In this document: piece by piece, positions 1 to 5,328 of the stretch
Layout of the letters: each line of letters starts with the position of its first letter
Numbering within the stretch: position 1 is the first letter of the stretch
Source: JANQRV01 sp964533785
GTDB lineage: Bacteria > Bacteroidota > Bacteroidia > Chitinophagales > Saprospiraceae
Direction: 5' to 3'
Length of the DNA: 5,328 bases
Assembly: GCA_964533785.1 (NCBI GenBank)
Contig: CAZHNG010000423.1
Span: 1 to 5,328 of the forward strand
The notes under the pieces: generated by a model
Databases searched by the model: none
Told to the model about the DNA's origin: nothing
Seen by the model: the letters and a program-made list of their open reading frames with translations, nothing else
Position numbers and translations under genes: made by a program

Positions 1-55
1 CAGTATAAAATTTGCCGCTTGTAGGCGTTTGATGATCCCGCCGAACAAGTCTAAT
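1..55 (-). repeat. Dispersed repeat copy A, directly 3' of nhaC (inverted partner at right end)
   Basis: Read on the minus strand, this segment begins with attagacttgttcgg (bases 55 to 41) and ends with caaattttat (14 to 5). Both blocks recur exactly, in the same order and with the same 26-base spacing, at 5277-5327 on the plus strand. The intervening 26 bases are clearly diverged. The first base of the repeat is the last base of the nhaC stop codon, so the element directly follows the gene and reads in the same direction as it. The window edge may cut it. Its nature is unknown; a dispersed 3'-flanking intergenic element is my inference. Confidence 0.55.
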
Positions 56-1542
56 TATCCTATTAATCCCATCACCAAATAAATCAAAGCAGCCATTCCT
101 CCTCCGATCGAAGCATAAGGTAGCTGCGTACGCACATGATCGATATGATCACTCGCCGAAGCCATCGATGATAAAATCGTCGTATCCGAAATAGGCGAAC
201 AATGATCACCGTAAACTCCGCCGCCCAACGCTGCAGCGATGGTGATATACGGGTTAGCCCCCATCTGCTGAGCCATCGGAACAGCGATGGCGATCATGAT
301 GGCAAAAGTCCCCCAGGAAGTGCCCGTCGAAAAGGCAATAAAACAACTCACCAGGAAAACAATGAGCGGCACAAAATTAGGAGATAACCACTGGCTGGCC
401 ACATCCGCTACGTACTGTCCCGTTCCCATTTCTCTACAGACCGCCCCGATCGCAAAGGCCAGCATCATCAACAGGGCCAGCGGAATCATACCCGAAATAC
501 CCTTGAGGGTCAACTCTACCATCTCCCGCATCCGCATAATACCCTGCGCCCGGTACAAGATCATGGTGAGCAGTATGGCCGTAATCACGGCGACCAAAAC
601 CGAAGTAGAACCCGAACCTCTTCCAATGGCAGCGAAAAGGGTTTGTCCAAAACCAGCATTGGGTATTTCAGCAGTAGCTCCTTCCCAACCGGTAAAAGCC
701 AGCATCACCGGCATCATCAACACCATCGTGATAATAGGGACAACCATATTATAGGCCTTAGGCTTAACACTTTTAATCACTTCTACATCCGTCAATTCAT
801 CGGCGATCATTGGTTGCGCATCATCCGCCAGTAGTTTACCTTCCGTAGTTGCTCTTCTCTCAGCTTTGGCCATCGGCCCAAAATCACGCTTGGTGACGAT
901 GATGATCACAACCACCAGCAAGGCAAACATCGGATAAAAATTGTAGCCCATCGCTCTGATCATTGTCGAAAATGGATTGTCGAATCCCTGCGCCACCAAT
1001 AAAGTCATAATGTAAGCCCCCCATCCGTTAAAAGGGATCAAAATACTAGCTGGTGCTGAACTGGAATCGGCAATGTAAGCCAGTTTTTCGCGGGGTATTT
1101 TTAATTGATCGAAAAGTGGGCGGTAGAGCGTACCAACCGTCAGGACAGAAATATTGGTTTCTACAAAAATGATCACCCCGGTAAGCCAGGCCAGTAACTG
1201 TACTATAATACGGTTTATGCCTCCGCCTTTATGTTCGTATCTTGCCAGCAAACGATTCACCCTGATAATGAACCCCTCTACCCCACCCGATCGCTGAATG
1301 AAAATGATCAATGCCCCTACCAATGCACAGAACATGATCGTCCGGGTATTTCCCGCATCTTGGTACACATCAACCAGCGCCTGTATGGTATTCAGCGTTC
1401 CCGTTAAAGGATTGAAATTACTGACGATCAACCAACCCAGCCATATTCCAAATAATAAAGAAACAAAAACCTGCTTGGTGCGAATCGCCAGGAAAATGGC
1501 CAAAACCGGGGGTAAAACAGATAGAAAACCGTAGTCTTGCAT
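55..1542 (-). CDS. nhaC: NhaC-family Na+/H+ antiporter
   Basis: This is a polytopic inner-membrane protein of 495 residues, a normal length for the NhaC (Na_H_antiporter) family. The family exchanges Na+ for H+, or a coupled organic acid in MleN-type relatives, in pH and sodium homeostasis. About twelve hydrophobic segments are visible, for example near residues 7-20, 25-41, 68-83, 111-127, 200-217, 263-284, 313-329, 350-368, 387-404 and 478-495. A hydrophilic, charged loop lies at about 217-262. The strongest family signatures are STGTSWGTF (405-413) and GDHCSPISDTT (445-455), followed by S-ASDHIDHVRTQLPYA. A polar membrane stretch ADSSSAPASILIPFNGWG (158-174) also fits. The ATG start gives a typical N-terminus running straight into the first membrane segment. 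No Shine-Dalgarno sequence precedes it. It is transcribed divergently from the ribosomal operon, and the 8-bp repeat array starts 50 bases upstream of its start codon. The ion and any organic co-substrate cannot be told from sequence, so the symbol denotes the family. Confidence 0.9.
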   Translation of the reverse strand: MQDYGFLSVLPPVLAIFLAIRTKQVFVSLLFGIWLGWLIVSNFNPLTGTLNTIQALVDVYQDAGNTRTIMFCALVGALIIFIQRSGGVEGFIIRVNRLLARYEHKGGGINRIIVQLLAWLTGVIIFVETNISVLTVGTLYRPLFDQLKIPREKLAYIADSSSAPASILIPFNGWGAYIMTLLVAQGFDNPFSTMIRAMGYNFYPMFALLVVVIIIVTKRDFGPMAKAERRATTEGKLLADDAQPMIADELTDVEVIKSVKPKAYNMVVPIITMVLMMPVMLAFTGWEGATAEIPNAGFGQTLFAAIGRGSGSTSVLVAVITAILLTMILYRAQGIMRMREMVELTLKGISGMIPLALLMMLAFAIGAVCREMGTGQYVADVASQWLSPNFVPLIVFLVSCFIAFSTGTSWGTFAIMIAIAVPMAQQMGANPYITIAAALGGGVYGDHCSPISDTTILSSMASASDHIDHVRTQLPYASIGGGMAALIYLVMGLIG

Positions 1543-1592
1543 GAGTGAATGCTATTTTATCGATCAATATAAGGAAAAGCTGTTGATTGAAA

Positions 1593-1656
1593 GTGGTTGT
1601 GTGGTTGTGTGGTTGTGTGGTTATATGGTTATGTGGTTATGTGGTTATGTGGTTAG
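1593..1656. repeat. Tandem array of eight 8-bp units (GTGGTTRT)
   Basis: Eight contiguous octamers are seen: GTGGTTGT three times, then GTGGTTAT, ATGGTTAT, GTGGTTAT twice and GTGGTTAG. The graded change from G to A at position 7 suggests growth by replication slippage with later point mutations. The period is not a multiple of three and no reading frame uses it. It lies 50 bases upstream of the antiporter start codon. Confidence 0.95.
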
Positions 1657-1661
1657 ATGAT

Positions 1662-1698
1662 GAGTTTATGAGTTTATGGGTTTATGGGTTTATGGGTT
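1662..1698. repeat. Second 8-bp tandem array (GRGTTTAT)
   Basis: Four octamers, GAGTTTAT twice and GGGTTTAT twice, are followed by a partial GGGTT. The array lies five bases after the GTGGTTRT array and has the same 8-bp period and a related unit, so the two are probably one compound microsatellite with two sub-families. The plus strand carries three GGG runs at 8-base spacing (1678, 1686 and 1694). Confidence 0.92.
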
Positions 1699-1702
1699 AA
1701 GT

Positions 1703-1718
1703 TATTTATTCATAAATA
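1703..1718. repeat. AT-rich palindrome TATTTAT-N2-ATAAATA
   Basis: Two perfect 7-base arms are separated by TC. The palindrome sits between the octamer arrays and the rplM promoter. It could be a protein-binding site serving either divergent gene. In such AT-rich sequence it could also occur by chance, and no regulator is identified. Confidence 0.35.
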
Positions 1719-1816
1719 CGATCAACCAATAAACATTATAAACCAACAAACAATTCCCACCCACTAAAATTGCTGTGCGAAAATTCAACTGTTTTTCAGT
1801 TTTTTATAAATTATAT

Positions 1817-1848
1817 TTTGCTTTTTGCAGAAAAGAACGCTACCTTTG
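1817..1848 (+). promoter_or_regulatory. Bacteroidota-type promoter of the rplM operon
   Basis: TACCTTTG at 1841-1848 matches the Bacteroidota -7 consensus TAnnTTTG exactly. TTTG at 1817-1820 fits the -33 element, with a 20-base spacer. Transcription would start near 1853-1856, giving a leader of about 40 bases before the GTG start of rplM. A second TTTTTG at 1822-1827 is too close to the -7 box to be preferred. It is the only good match to this promoter type that I found upstream of the ribosomal genes. Confidence 0.65.
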
Positions 1849-1851
1849 CAG

Positions 1852-1895
1852 TCGCAAAAAATGAGGGCGAAAAATTATTAATAAAAGTTTAAGCA
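1852..1895 (+). promoter_or_regulatory. Short leader of rplM, possible small hairpin and mini-ORF
   Basis: The predicted untranslated leader contains TCGC (1852-1855), which can pair with GCGA (1867-1870) around an 11-base loop. It also contains a six-codon open frame, ATG at 1861 to TAA at 1881, encoding MRAKNY. The rest is A/T-rich and lacks a Shine-Dalgarno sequence. L13 autoregulates its own mRNA in other bacteria, so a leader target is plausible, but a 4-bp stem alone is weak evidence. Confidence 0.25.
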
Positions 1896-2339
1896 GTGAA
1901 TACACTTAGTTATAAGACGTTATCCGCAAAACCCGAAGAGGTAGAACGCAATTGGTACGTTCTGGACGCCGAAGGCGAGACGCTAGGGCGGATCTGTTCA
2001 AAAATTGCTACCGTTTTACGTGGCAAGCATAAGCCTAGCTATACTCCACACGTTGATTGCGGTGATTATGTAATTGTCATTAATGCTGAAAAGATCCGGT
2101 ATACCGGCAATAAGATTCATCAGAAAGAATACATCACTTTTTCGGGCTATCCCGGGGGGCAAAAAAGAATTATCGCAAAAGATCTTTTAGCGAATAAACC
2201 TTTTGCTCCGGTAGAGATTGCGGTGAAAGGTATGCTTCCCAAAAACAAGCTTGGAAGAGCGATGTACAGAAAATTATTCGTATACGAAGGAGCTGAGCAT
2301 CCACACGAAGCTCAAAAGCCTCAACCTTTTAAATTTTAA
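1896..2339 (+). CDS. rplM: 50S ribosomal protein L13 (uL13)
   Basis: L13 is an early-assembling protein of the large ribosomal subunit that binds 23S rRNA. The 147-residue product has the expected family length. It shows the N-terminal MNTLSYKT typical of Bacteroidota L13, the WYVLDAEGETLGR block (20-32), LRGKHKPSYTPHVDCGDYVIV (41-61) and the family signature VKGMLPKNKLGRAMYRKL (110-127). The start is GTG. An in-frame TAA lies six bases upstream and the next methionine is far inside the conserved domain, so this start is essentially forced and also matches the family N-terminus. No Shine-Dalgarno sequence is present. This is the first gene of the rplM-rpsI-rpsB-tsf group, about 40 bases after the predicted transcription start, and rpsI begins 12 bases after its stop. 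Confidence 0.97.
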   Translation: MNTLSYKTLSAKPEEVERNWYVLDAEGETLGRICSKIATVLRGKHKPSYTPHVDCGDYVIVINAEKIRYTGNKIHQKEYITFSGYPGGQKRIIAKDLLANKPFAPVEIAVKGMLPKNKLGRAMYRKLFVYEGAEHPHEAQKPQPFKF

Positions 2340-2351
2340 TTTTTTTCGAAT

Positions 2352-2738
2352 ATGGAGATGATAAACGCAATAGGTAGGAGAAAAGCATCCGTTGCCAGAG
2401 TATACCTAACTAAGGGAGAAGGAAAGATCACCATTAATGGTAAAGATTTCAAAGAATACTTCCCTATAAAATATATGCAAACCAGAATTTTGGCTCCTTT
2501 TTCCACTGTGGAGATAGAAAATATCTACGATCTCAAGATCAACGTCAGAGGTGGTGGTTTCAAAGGACAGGCAGAAGCTTCCAGAATGGCGATTTCGCGT
2601 GCATTGATCAAACTAAACGAAGATTTCCGCAAGCCACTGAAGAGTAAGAAATTCTTAACGCGTGATTCGAGAGTCGTGGAACGTAAGAAATATGGTAAGC
2701 CAAAGGCAAGAAAGAGCTTCCAGTTCTCCAAGCGTTAA
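2352..2738 (+). CDS. rpsI: 30S ribosomal protein S9 (uS9)
   Basis: S9 is a head protein of the small ribosomal subunit whose C-terminal tail reaches toward the anticodon arm of the P-site tRNA. The 128-residue length is normal. Visible features are the N-terminal GRRKASVARVYL (8-19), the signature GGGFKGQAEASRMAISRAL (67-85), and a very basic C-terminal part (about 94-128) ending in the conserved S-K-R. The first ATG is used; a second ATG two codons later (2358) is possible, but MEMINAIGRRK agrees better with Bacteroidota relatives. Only 12 bases separate it from rplM and no terminator intervenes, so the two genes are almost certainly cotranscribed, as is usual for this pair. No Shine-Dalgarno sequence is seen. 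Confidence 0.97.
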   Translation: MEMINAIGRRKASVARVYLTKGEGKITINGKDFKEYFPIKYMQTRILAPFSTVEIENIYDLKINVRGGGFKGQAEASRMAISRALIKLNEDFRKPLKSKKFLTRDSRVVERKKYGKPKARKSFQFSKR

Positions 2739-2771
2739 TTTTTATTTAAAAAGTTTTCAACTTAATTGATG

Positions 2772-3491
2772 ATGAATAAACCTACTTATAAAGAGTTGTT
2801 GGATGCCGGTGTACACTTTGGCCACTTGAAACGCAAGTGGAACCCTAAAATGGCACCTTACATTTTTATGGAGCGCAAGGGCATTCATTTAATTGACCTA
2901 AACCGTACCATCGACTGCATAGAAAGGGCAGGCAAAGCCATGAAGCAGATCGCAAAATCCGGAAGAAAGATCATGTTCGTAGCTACGAAGAAACAAGCCC
3001 GTGAGATTGTTTCACAAGCCGCTATGAGCGTAAACATGCCTTTCGTAACCGAACGCTGGCTGGGAGGAATGATGACCAACTTTTCTACTATCCGCCGTTC
3101 TGTTAAGAAAATGCAAAACATCGAGCGTATGCTATCTGACGGTACGCTTGATTCGGTTACCAAAAAAGAACGGCTTACCCTTACCCGTGAACACGCCAAA
3201 CTTCACAATGTGTTGGGTGGAATTGCGAATTTGAACAGATTGCCTTCTGCGATCTTTATTGTGGATATCACCCACGAACACATCGCAGTTGCTGAGTCAC
3301 ATAAACTTGGATTGAGAACCTTCGGTATCGTAGATACCAATTCGGACCCCAACGAAGTAGATTATCCTATTCCAGCTAATGACGATGCTTCGAAATCAAT
3401 AAGTTTAATTACCAGTTACATGGTAGAAGCTATCAAGGAAGGCCTCGAAGAACGTAAACAAAGCAAAGCGGAAAAAGAAGCCGTTAATTAA
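2772..3491 (+). CDS. rpsB: 30S ribosomal protein S2 (uS2)
   Basis: S2 joins the small subunit late in assembly and binds at the head-body junction, near S1 and the mRNA exit region in bacteria that have S1. The protein is 239 residues from this start, within the family range. It shows LLDAGVHFGHLKRKWNPKMAPYIF near the N-terminus, TERWLGGMMTNF (about 93-104) and the C-terminal signature FGIVDTNSDPNEVDYPIPANDDA (about 184-206). A charged tail, EERKQSKAEKEAVN, follows. I chose the ATG at 2772 because MNKPTYKELL fits the family best. In-frame ATG at 2769 and TTG at 2766 are alternatives that add one or two residues. The gap from rpsI is about 33 A/T-rich bases with no terminator and no Shine-Dalgarno sequence. 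It is followed by tsf, the near-universal bacterial pairing. Confidence 0.96.
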   Translation: MNKPTYKELLDAGVHFGHLKRKWNPKMAPYIFMERKGIHLIDLNRTIDCIERAGKAMKQIAKSGRKIMFVATKKQAREIVSQAAMSVNMPFVTERWLGGMMTNFSTIRRSVKKMQNIERMLSDGTLDSVTKKERLTLTREHAKLHNVLGGIANLNRLPSAIFIVDITHEHIAVAESHKLGLRTFGIVDTNSDPNEVDYPIPANDDASKSISLITSYMVEAIKEGLEERKQSKAEKEAVN

Positions 3492-3525
3492 ATTGTAATC
3501 AACCTTATAATAAATTTAAATTCTA

Positions 3526-4365
3526 ATGAGCGAAGTAAAAATTTCTGCTGCTGACGTAAAAAAATTGCGCGATATGACCGGCGCAGGCATGATGGATTCG
3601 AAAAAGGCATTGAACGAGGCTGGAGGTGATTTTGAGAAAGCCATTGAATTGCTCCGCAAAAAAGGGCAAAAATTATCCGTCAAAAGAGCTGACCGTGACG
3701 CTAAGGAAGGAGTAGTCATTGCACTAGTATCTGATGATCATAAAGGTGGTGTCGTTGTTAAATTGAGTTGTGAAACGGACTTCGTGGCCAAGAACGAGGA
3801 CTTTATCAATCTGACGAATGAATTTGCCAAGATTGCATTGGAAAATATGCCAGCTGATCTTGAAGCACTAAAGGCTTTGCCTTACAACGACAAATTGTCC
3901 GTCGGTGAAAAAGTAACGGAGCAATTAGGCGTTATTGGTGAGAAAATTGAATTGGCTACTTACGAAAAGTTGGAAGCACCAATGGTTACTTCTTATATCC
4001 ATATGGGAAATAAAGCGGGCGTATTGGTTGGTCTTAGTATAGAGAATGCTGACTATTTTGATGCCGGCAGAGATGTTGCCATGCAAGTCGCAGCTATGAA
4101 ACCGGTAGCTGTTGATAAAGATGGTGTTGACCAATCTATTATCGAAAAAGAAATTGAAATAGGAAAAGAACAAGCAAGAGCCGAAGGAAAACCTGAAGCA
4201 ATGTTGGAAAAGATCGCGCTTGGTAAATTAAACAAATTCTATAAGGAAAATACGCTACTGAATCAACAGTTCGTTAAAGACAACAAAAGTTCTGTTGCCC
4301 AGTATTTACAGTCAAAAAATAAAGATCTCACGGTTACGGACTTCAAACATGTAACTTTAGGATAA
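3526..4365 (+). CDS. tsf: Translation elongation factor Ts (EF-Ts)
   Basis: EF-Ts is the cytoplasmic nucleotide-exchange factor that releases GDP from EF-Tu so it can bind GTP and aminoacyl-tRNA again. The 279-residue length is normal for the bacterial family. The N-terminal UBA-like domain carries signature 1, LRDMTGAGMMDSKKAL (14-29), followed by ELLRKKG (41-47). The core carries the TDFV motif within CETDFVAKNEDF (82-93); its Asp and Phe correspond to the residues that disturb the Mg2+ site of EF-Tu in E. coli. A coiled-coil-like charged region with EKEIEIGKEQARAEGKPEAM lies at about 207-226, and KLNKFYKENTLLNQQFVKD (234-252) is also typical. The start ATG gives MSEVKISAADVKKLR, as in the family. 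It lies 34 bases after rpsB without a Shine-Dalgarno sequence, and a strong terminator begins 14 bases after its stop. Confidence 0.97.
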   Translation: MSEVKISAADVKKLRDMTGAGMMDSKKALNEAGGDFEKAIELLRKKGQKLSVKRADRDAKEGVVIALVSDDHKGGVVVKLSCETDFVAKNEDFINLTNEFAKIALENMPADLEALKALPYNDKLSVGEKVTEQLGVIGEKIELATYEKLEAPMVTSYIHMGNKAGVLVGLSIENADYFDAGRDVAMQVAAMKPVAVDKDGVDQSIIEKEIEIGKEQARAEGKPEAMLEKIALGKLNKFYKENTLLNQQFVKDNKSSVAQYLQSKNKDLTVTDFKHVTLG

Positions 4366-4379
4366 AGAAACAGTAAAAC

Positions 4380-4414
4380 AAAAGCGGGTTAGAATCTTCT
4401 AACCCGCTTTTTTT
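4380..4414 (+). terminator. Strong rho-independent terminator after tsf
   Basis: AAAGCGGGTTAGAA (4381-4394) and TTCTAACCCGCTTT (4397-4410) are perfect reverse complements. The likely folded form has at least 12 base pairs, a loop of about 6 bases (AATCTT) and a GC-rich core GCGGG/CCCGC. A run of seven T residues (4408-4414) follows, and A-rich sequence precedes the stem, so some termination in the opposite direction is also possible. It lies 14 bases after the tsf stop and ends 37 bases before pyrH, marking the end of the ribosomal operon. Confidence 0.95.
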
Positions 4415-4451
4415 ATGCCTATATTTTTCTAATGTACAAATATCCTCAGCC

Positions 4452-5165
4452 ATGAACATAAAATACAAACGAATACTGTTAAAATTAAGCGGAGAATCCC
4501 TAATGGGTGCTCAACAATTCGGCATTTCTGACACTATGCTCCAGCATTACGCACAACAGATCAAAGAATTAGTTGATATCGGAGTAGAAATTGCAGTAGT
4601 AATTGGCGGAGGCAATATTTTCCGGGGTCTCAGTGCCGAATCATCGGGGATCGAACGTGTCCAAGGTGATTATATGGGTATGCTCGCCACTGTGATCAAT
4701 GGTTTAGCCTTACAAAGCGCCTTAGAAGCCAAAGGAGTATTTACCCGCCTGATCTCAGCTATTGAAATGAAAGCCATTGCAGAACCTTACATTCGCCGCC
4801 GCGCCATCCGCCATTTGGAGAAAGGCAGAGTAGTCATTTTCTCGGCCGGAACGGGTAACCCTTATTTCACTACGGATTCAGCAGCCGCTCTACGTGCTAA
4901 TGAAATAAGTGCCGACGTAATTCTCAAAGGTACCAGAGTAGATGGTATCTACACCGCTGATCCGGAAAAAGATCCTTCCGCTACTAAATTCGATAAACTC
5001 ACCTTTGCCAAAGTCATTAGCCTGGGCTTAAGTGTCATGGATATGACCGCTTTTACCCTTTGCCAGGAAAATGACTTACCGATCGTCGTTTTCGATATCA
5101 ATCACCCCGATAATCTAAAAAGAATTGTGCTGGGAGATGCTGTCGGCACCTTAGTGGAAGGATAA
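4452..5165 (+). CDS. pyrH: UMP kinase (uridylate kinase)
   Basis: The enzyme phosphorylates UMP to UDP with ATP in pyrimidine nucleotide synthesis. It belongs to the bacterial hexameric amino-acid-kinase-like family and acts in the cytoplasm. The 237-residue length is typical. Visible motifs are the phosphate-binding KLSGESL (11-17), the glycine-rich GGGNIFRG (52-59), DYMGMLAT (73-80), GTGNPYFTTDSAA (133-145), the nucleotide-binding VDGIYTADP (163-171), and MDMTA (196-200). The ATG start gives MNIKYKRILLKLSGES, matching the family. It follows tsf, a common neighbour order, but the strong terminator between them implies its own promoter or read-through. No clear TAnnTTTG box is visible in the 37 intervening bases; TATATTTT at 4420-4427 is a one-mismatch candidate without a matching -33 element. 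No Shine-Dalgarno sequence. frr, often next, does not follow within this window. Confidence 0.96.
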   Translation: MNIKYKRILLKLSGESLMGAQQFGISDTMLQHYAQQIKELVDIGVEIAVVIGGGNIFRGLSAESSGIERVQGDYMGMLATVINGLALQSALEAKGVFTRLISAIEMKAIAEPYIRRRAIRHLEKGRVVIFSAGTGNPYFTTDSAAALRANEISADVILKGTRVDGIYTADPEKDPSATKFDKLTFAKVISLGLSVMDMTAFTLCQENDLPIVVFDINHPDNLKRIVLGDAVGTLVEG

Positions 5166-5276
5166 AAGGCTACTAATTAGGGTTGCATTTTATACAAAAT
5201 ACTTCTCTATACTCTATACTCTATTTTGCTTTAGTTGCTCATTGTATTTTGACTTTTGACGGTAGTACCTTCTTTG
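5166..5276. other. Intergenic sequence after pyrH
   Basis: This AT-rich stretch has no credible gene. Besides the small 7-bp repeat at 5205-5224, it holds only a weak ATTTT-ATAC-AAAAT inverted repeat (5187-5200), which has no GC core or T-run and is not a convincing terminator for pyrH. The frr gene that often follows pyrH does not begin here. Confidence 0.6.
5205..5224. repeat. Short 7-bp tandem repeat (CTCTATA, about 2.9 copies)
   Basis: CTCTATA occurs twice in full and once lacking its last base, with no mismatches. It lies 39 bases downstream of the pyrH stop in non-coding sequence. It is too short to infer a role. Confidence 0.8.
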
Positions 5277-5328
5277 ATTAGACTTGTTCGGTGGGTCATG
5301 AACGAGCGAAAGGGAGCCAAATTTTATG
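5277..5328 (+). repeat. Dispersed repeat copy B, 3' of pyrH, inverted relative to copy A
   Basis: attagacttgttcgg (5277-5291) and caaattttat (5318-5327) match copy A exactly, with an identical 26-base spacer length. Within the spacer, only scattered bases such as the first ggg agree. Like copy A it lies downstream of a gene and in the same direction as it, here 111 bases after pyrH. Read in one frame, both copies give R-L-V-R followed by nine residues, then K-F-Y, although neither belongs to a recognisable gene. The window end may truncate it. Confidence 0.55.

Larger units (their letters stand above)
1543..1895. other. Divergent intergenic region between nhaC and rplM
   Basis: This 353-base region has no credible coding sequence. 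It holds the 8-bp tandem array (1593-1698), a palindrome TATTTAT-TC-ATAAATA (1703-1718), a stretch of ordinary AT-rich sequence, and the rplM promoter and leader (1817-1895). Both flanking genes are read away from it, so it must also carry the promoter of the antiporter gene. I could not find a convincing TAnnTTTG box on the minus strand. Confidence 0.8.

Noticed and set aside
202..834. Plus-strand open frames opposite the antiporter gene
   Set aside because: They lie antisense to a gene with clear family motifs, and their translations show no recognisable domain.
1593..1698. CRISPR-like array
   Set aside because: Units are only 8 bp and contiguous with no spacers, so this is a microsatellite.
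1787..1805. AACTG-TTTTT-CAGTT hairpin followed by T residues
   Set aside because: The stem has only 5 base pairs, no plus-strand transcript is expected to reach it, and it sits just upstream of the rplM promoter, so a terminator role is not supported.
2766..2768. TTG as the start codon of rpsB
   Set aside because: Two ATG codons follow at once, and the ATG at 2772 gives the family-like N-terminus, so TTG is unnecessary.
2739..2771. AT hairpin between rpsI and rpsB as a terminator
   Set aside because: The possible stem (TTTTT/AAAAA) is AT only, with no GC core, and the gene order argues for cotranscription.
4420..4427. TATATTTT as the -7 box of a pyrH promoter
   Set aside because: It has one mismatch to TAnnTTTG, no TTTG at the -33 position, and lies in sequence where AT words are common.
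5298..5328. Start of a gene at the right edge (ATG at 5298)
   Set aside because: Only ten codons are visible and they lie entirely within the repeat shared with the left end, so there is no support for a gene.
1..5328. A composite transposon bounded by the terminal inverted repeats
   Set aside because: The interior carries essential ribosomal genes in their usual order, no transposase is present, and the repeats are diverged; independent copies of a dispersed element are more likely.

Overview
The window is a chromosomal housekeeping locus that looks like a member of the Bacteroidota. The phylum call rests on three things seen in the sequence. The gene order is rplM-rpsI-rpsB-tsf followed by pyrH. 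A TACCTTTG box, which fits the Bacteroidota -7 consensus TAnnTTTG, lies upstream of rplM. None of the six genes has a recognisable Shine-Dalgarno sequence. The flavour of the proteins and the intergenic repeats suggest a Saprospiria-like lineage, but that is only an inference.

Layout. Bases 1-55 carry one copy of a short dispersed repeat that abuts the stop codon of the first gene. Bases 55-1542 (minus strand) encode a complete 495-residue NhaC-family Na+/H+ antiporter. Bases 1543-1895 form a divergent intergenic region. It holds a striking two-part array of 8-bp tandem repeats (1593-1698), an AT-rich palindrome, and the promoter and short leader of the ribosomal operon. On the plus strand come rplM (L13, GTG start), rpsI (S9), rpsB (S2) and tsf (EF-Ts), with gaps of only 12 to about 35 bases. 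A very strong intrinsic terminator (4380-4414) closes this group. pyrH (UMP kinase) follows 37 bases after the terminator. Bases 5166-5328 contain no complete gene; they hold a small 7-bp tandem repeat and a second copy of the terminal repeat, inverted relative to the first.

How the genes work together. L13, S9 and S2 are ribosomal proteins, EF-Ts recycles the elongation factor EF-Tu, and UMP kinase supplies UDP for pyrimidine nucleotide synthesis. This is a growth-related cluster, most of it probably transcribed from the promoter upstream of rplM. The antiporter is divergently transcribed and functionally unrelated; it is expected to work in Na+/pH homeostasis at the inner membrane.

The coding content is ordinary and no new enzymatic or defence system is visible. 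The points worth a second look are all non-coding: the octamer array between the divergent genes, the matching repeats at the two ends (each lying 3' of a gene and in the same direction as it), and the short leader of rplM.
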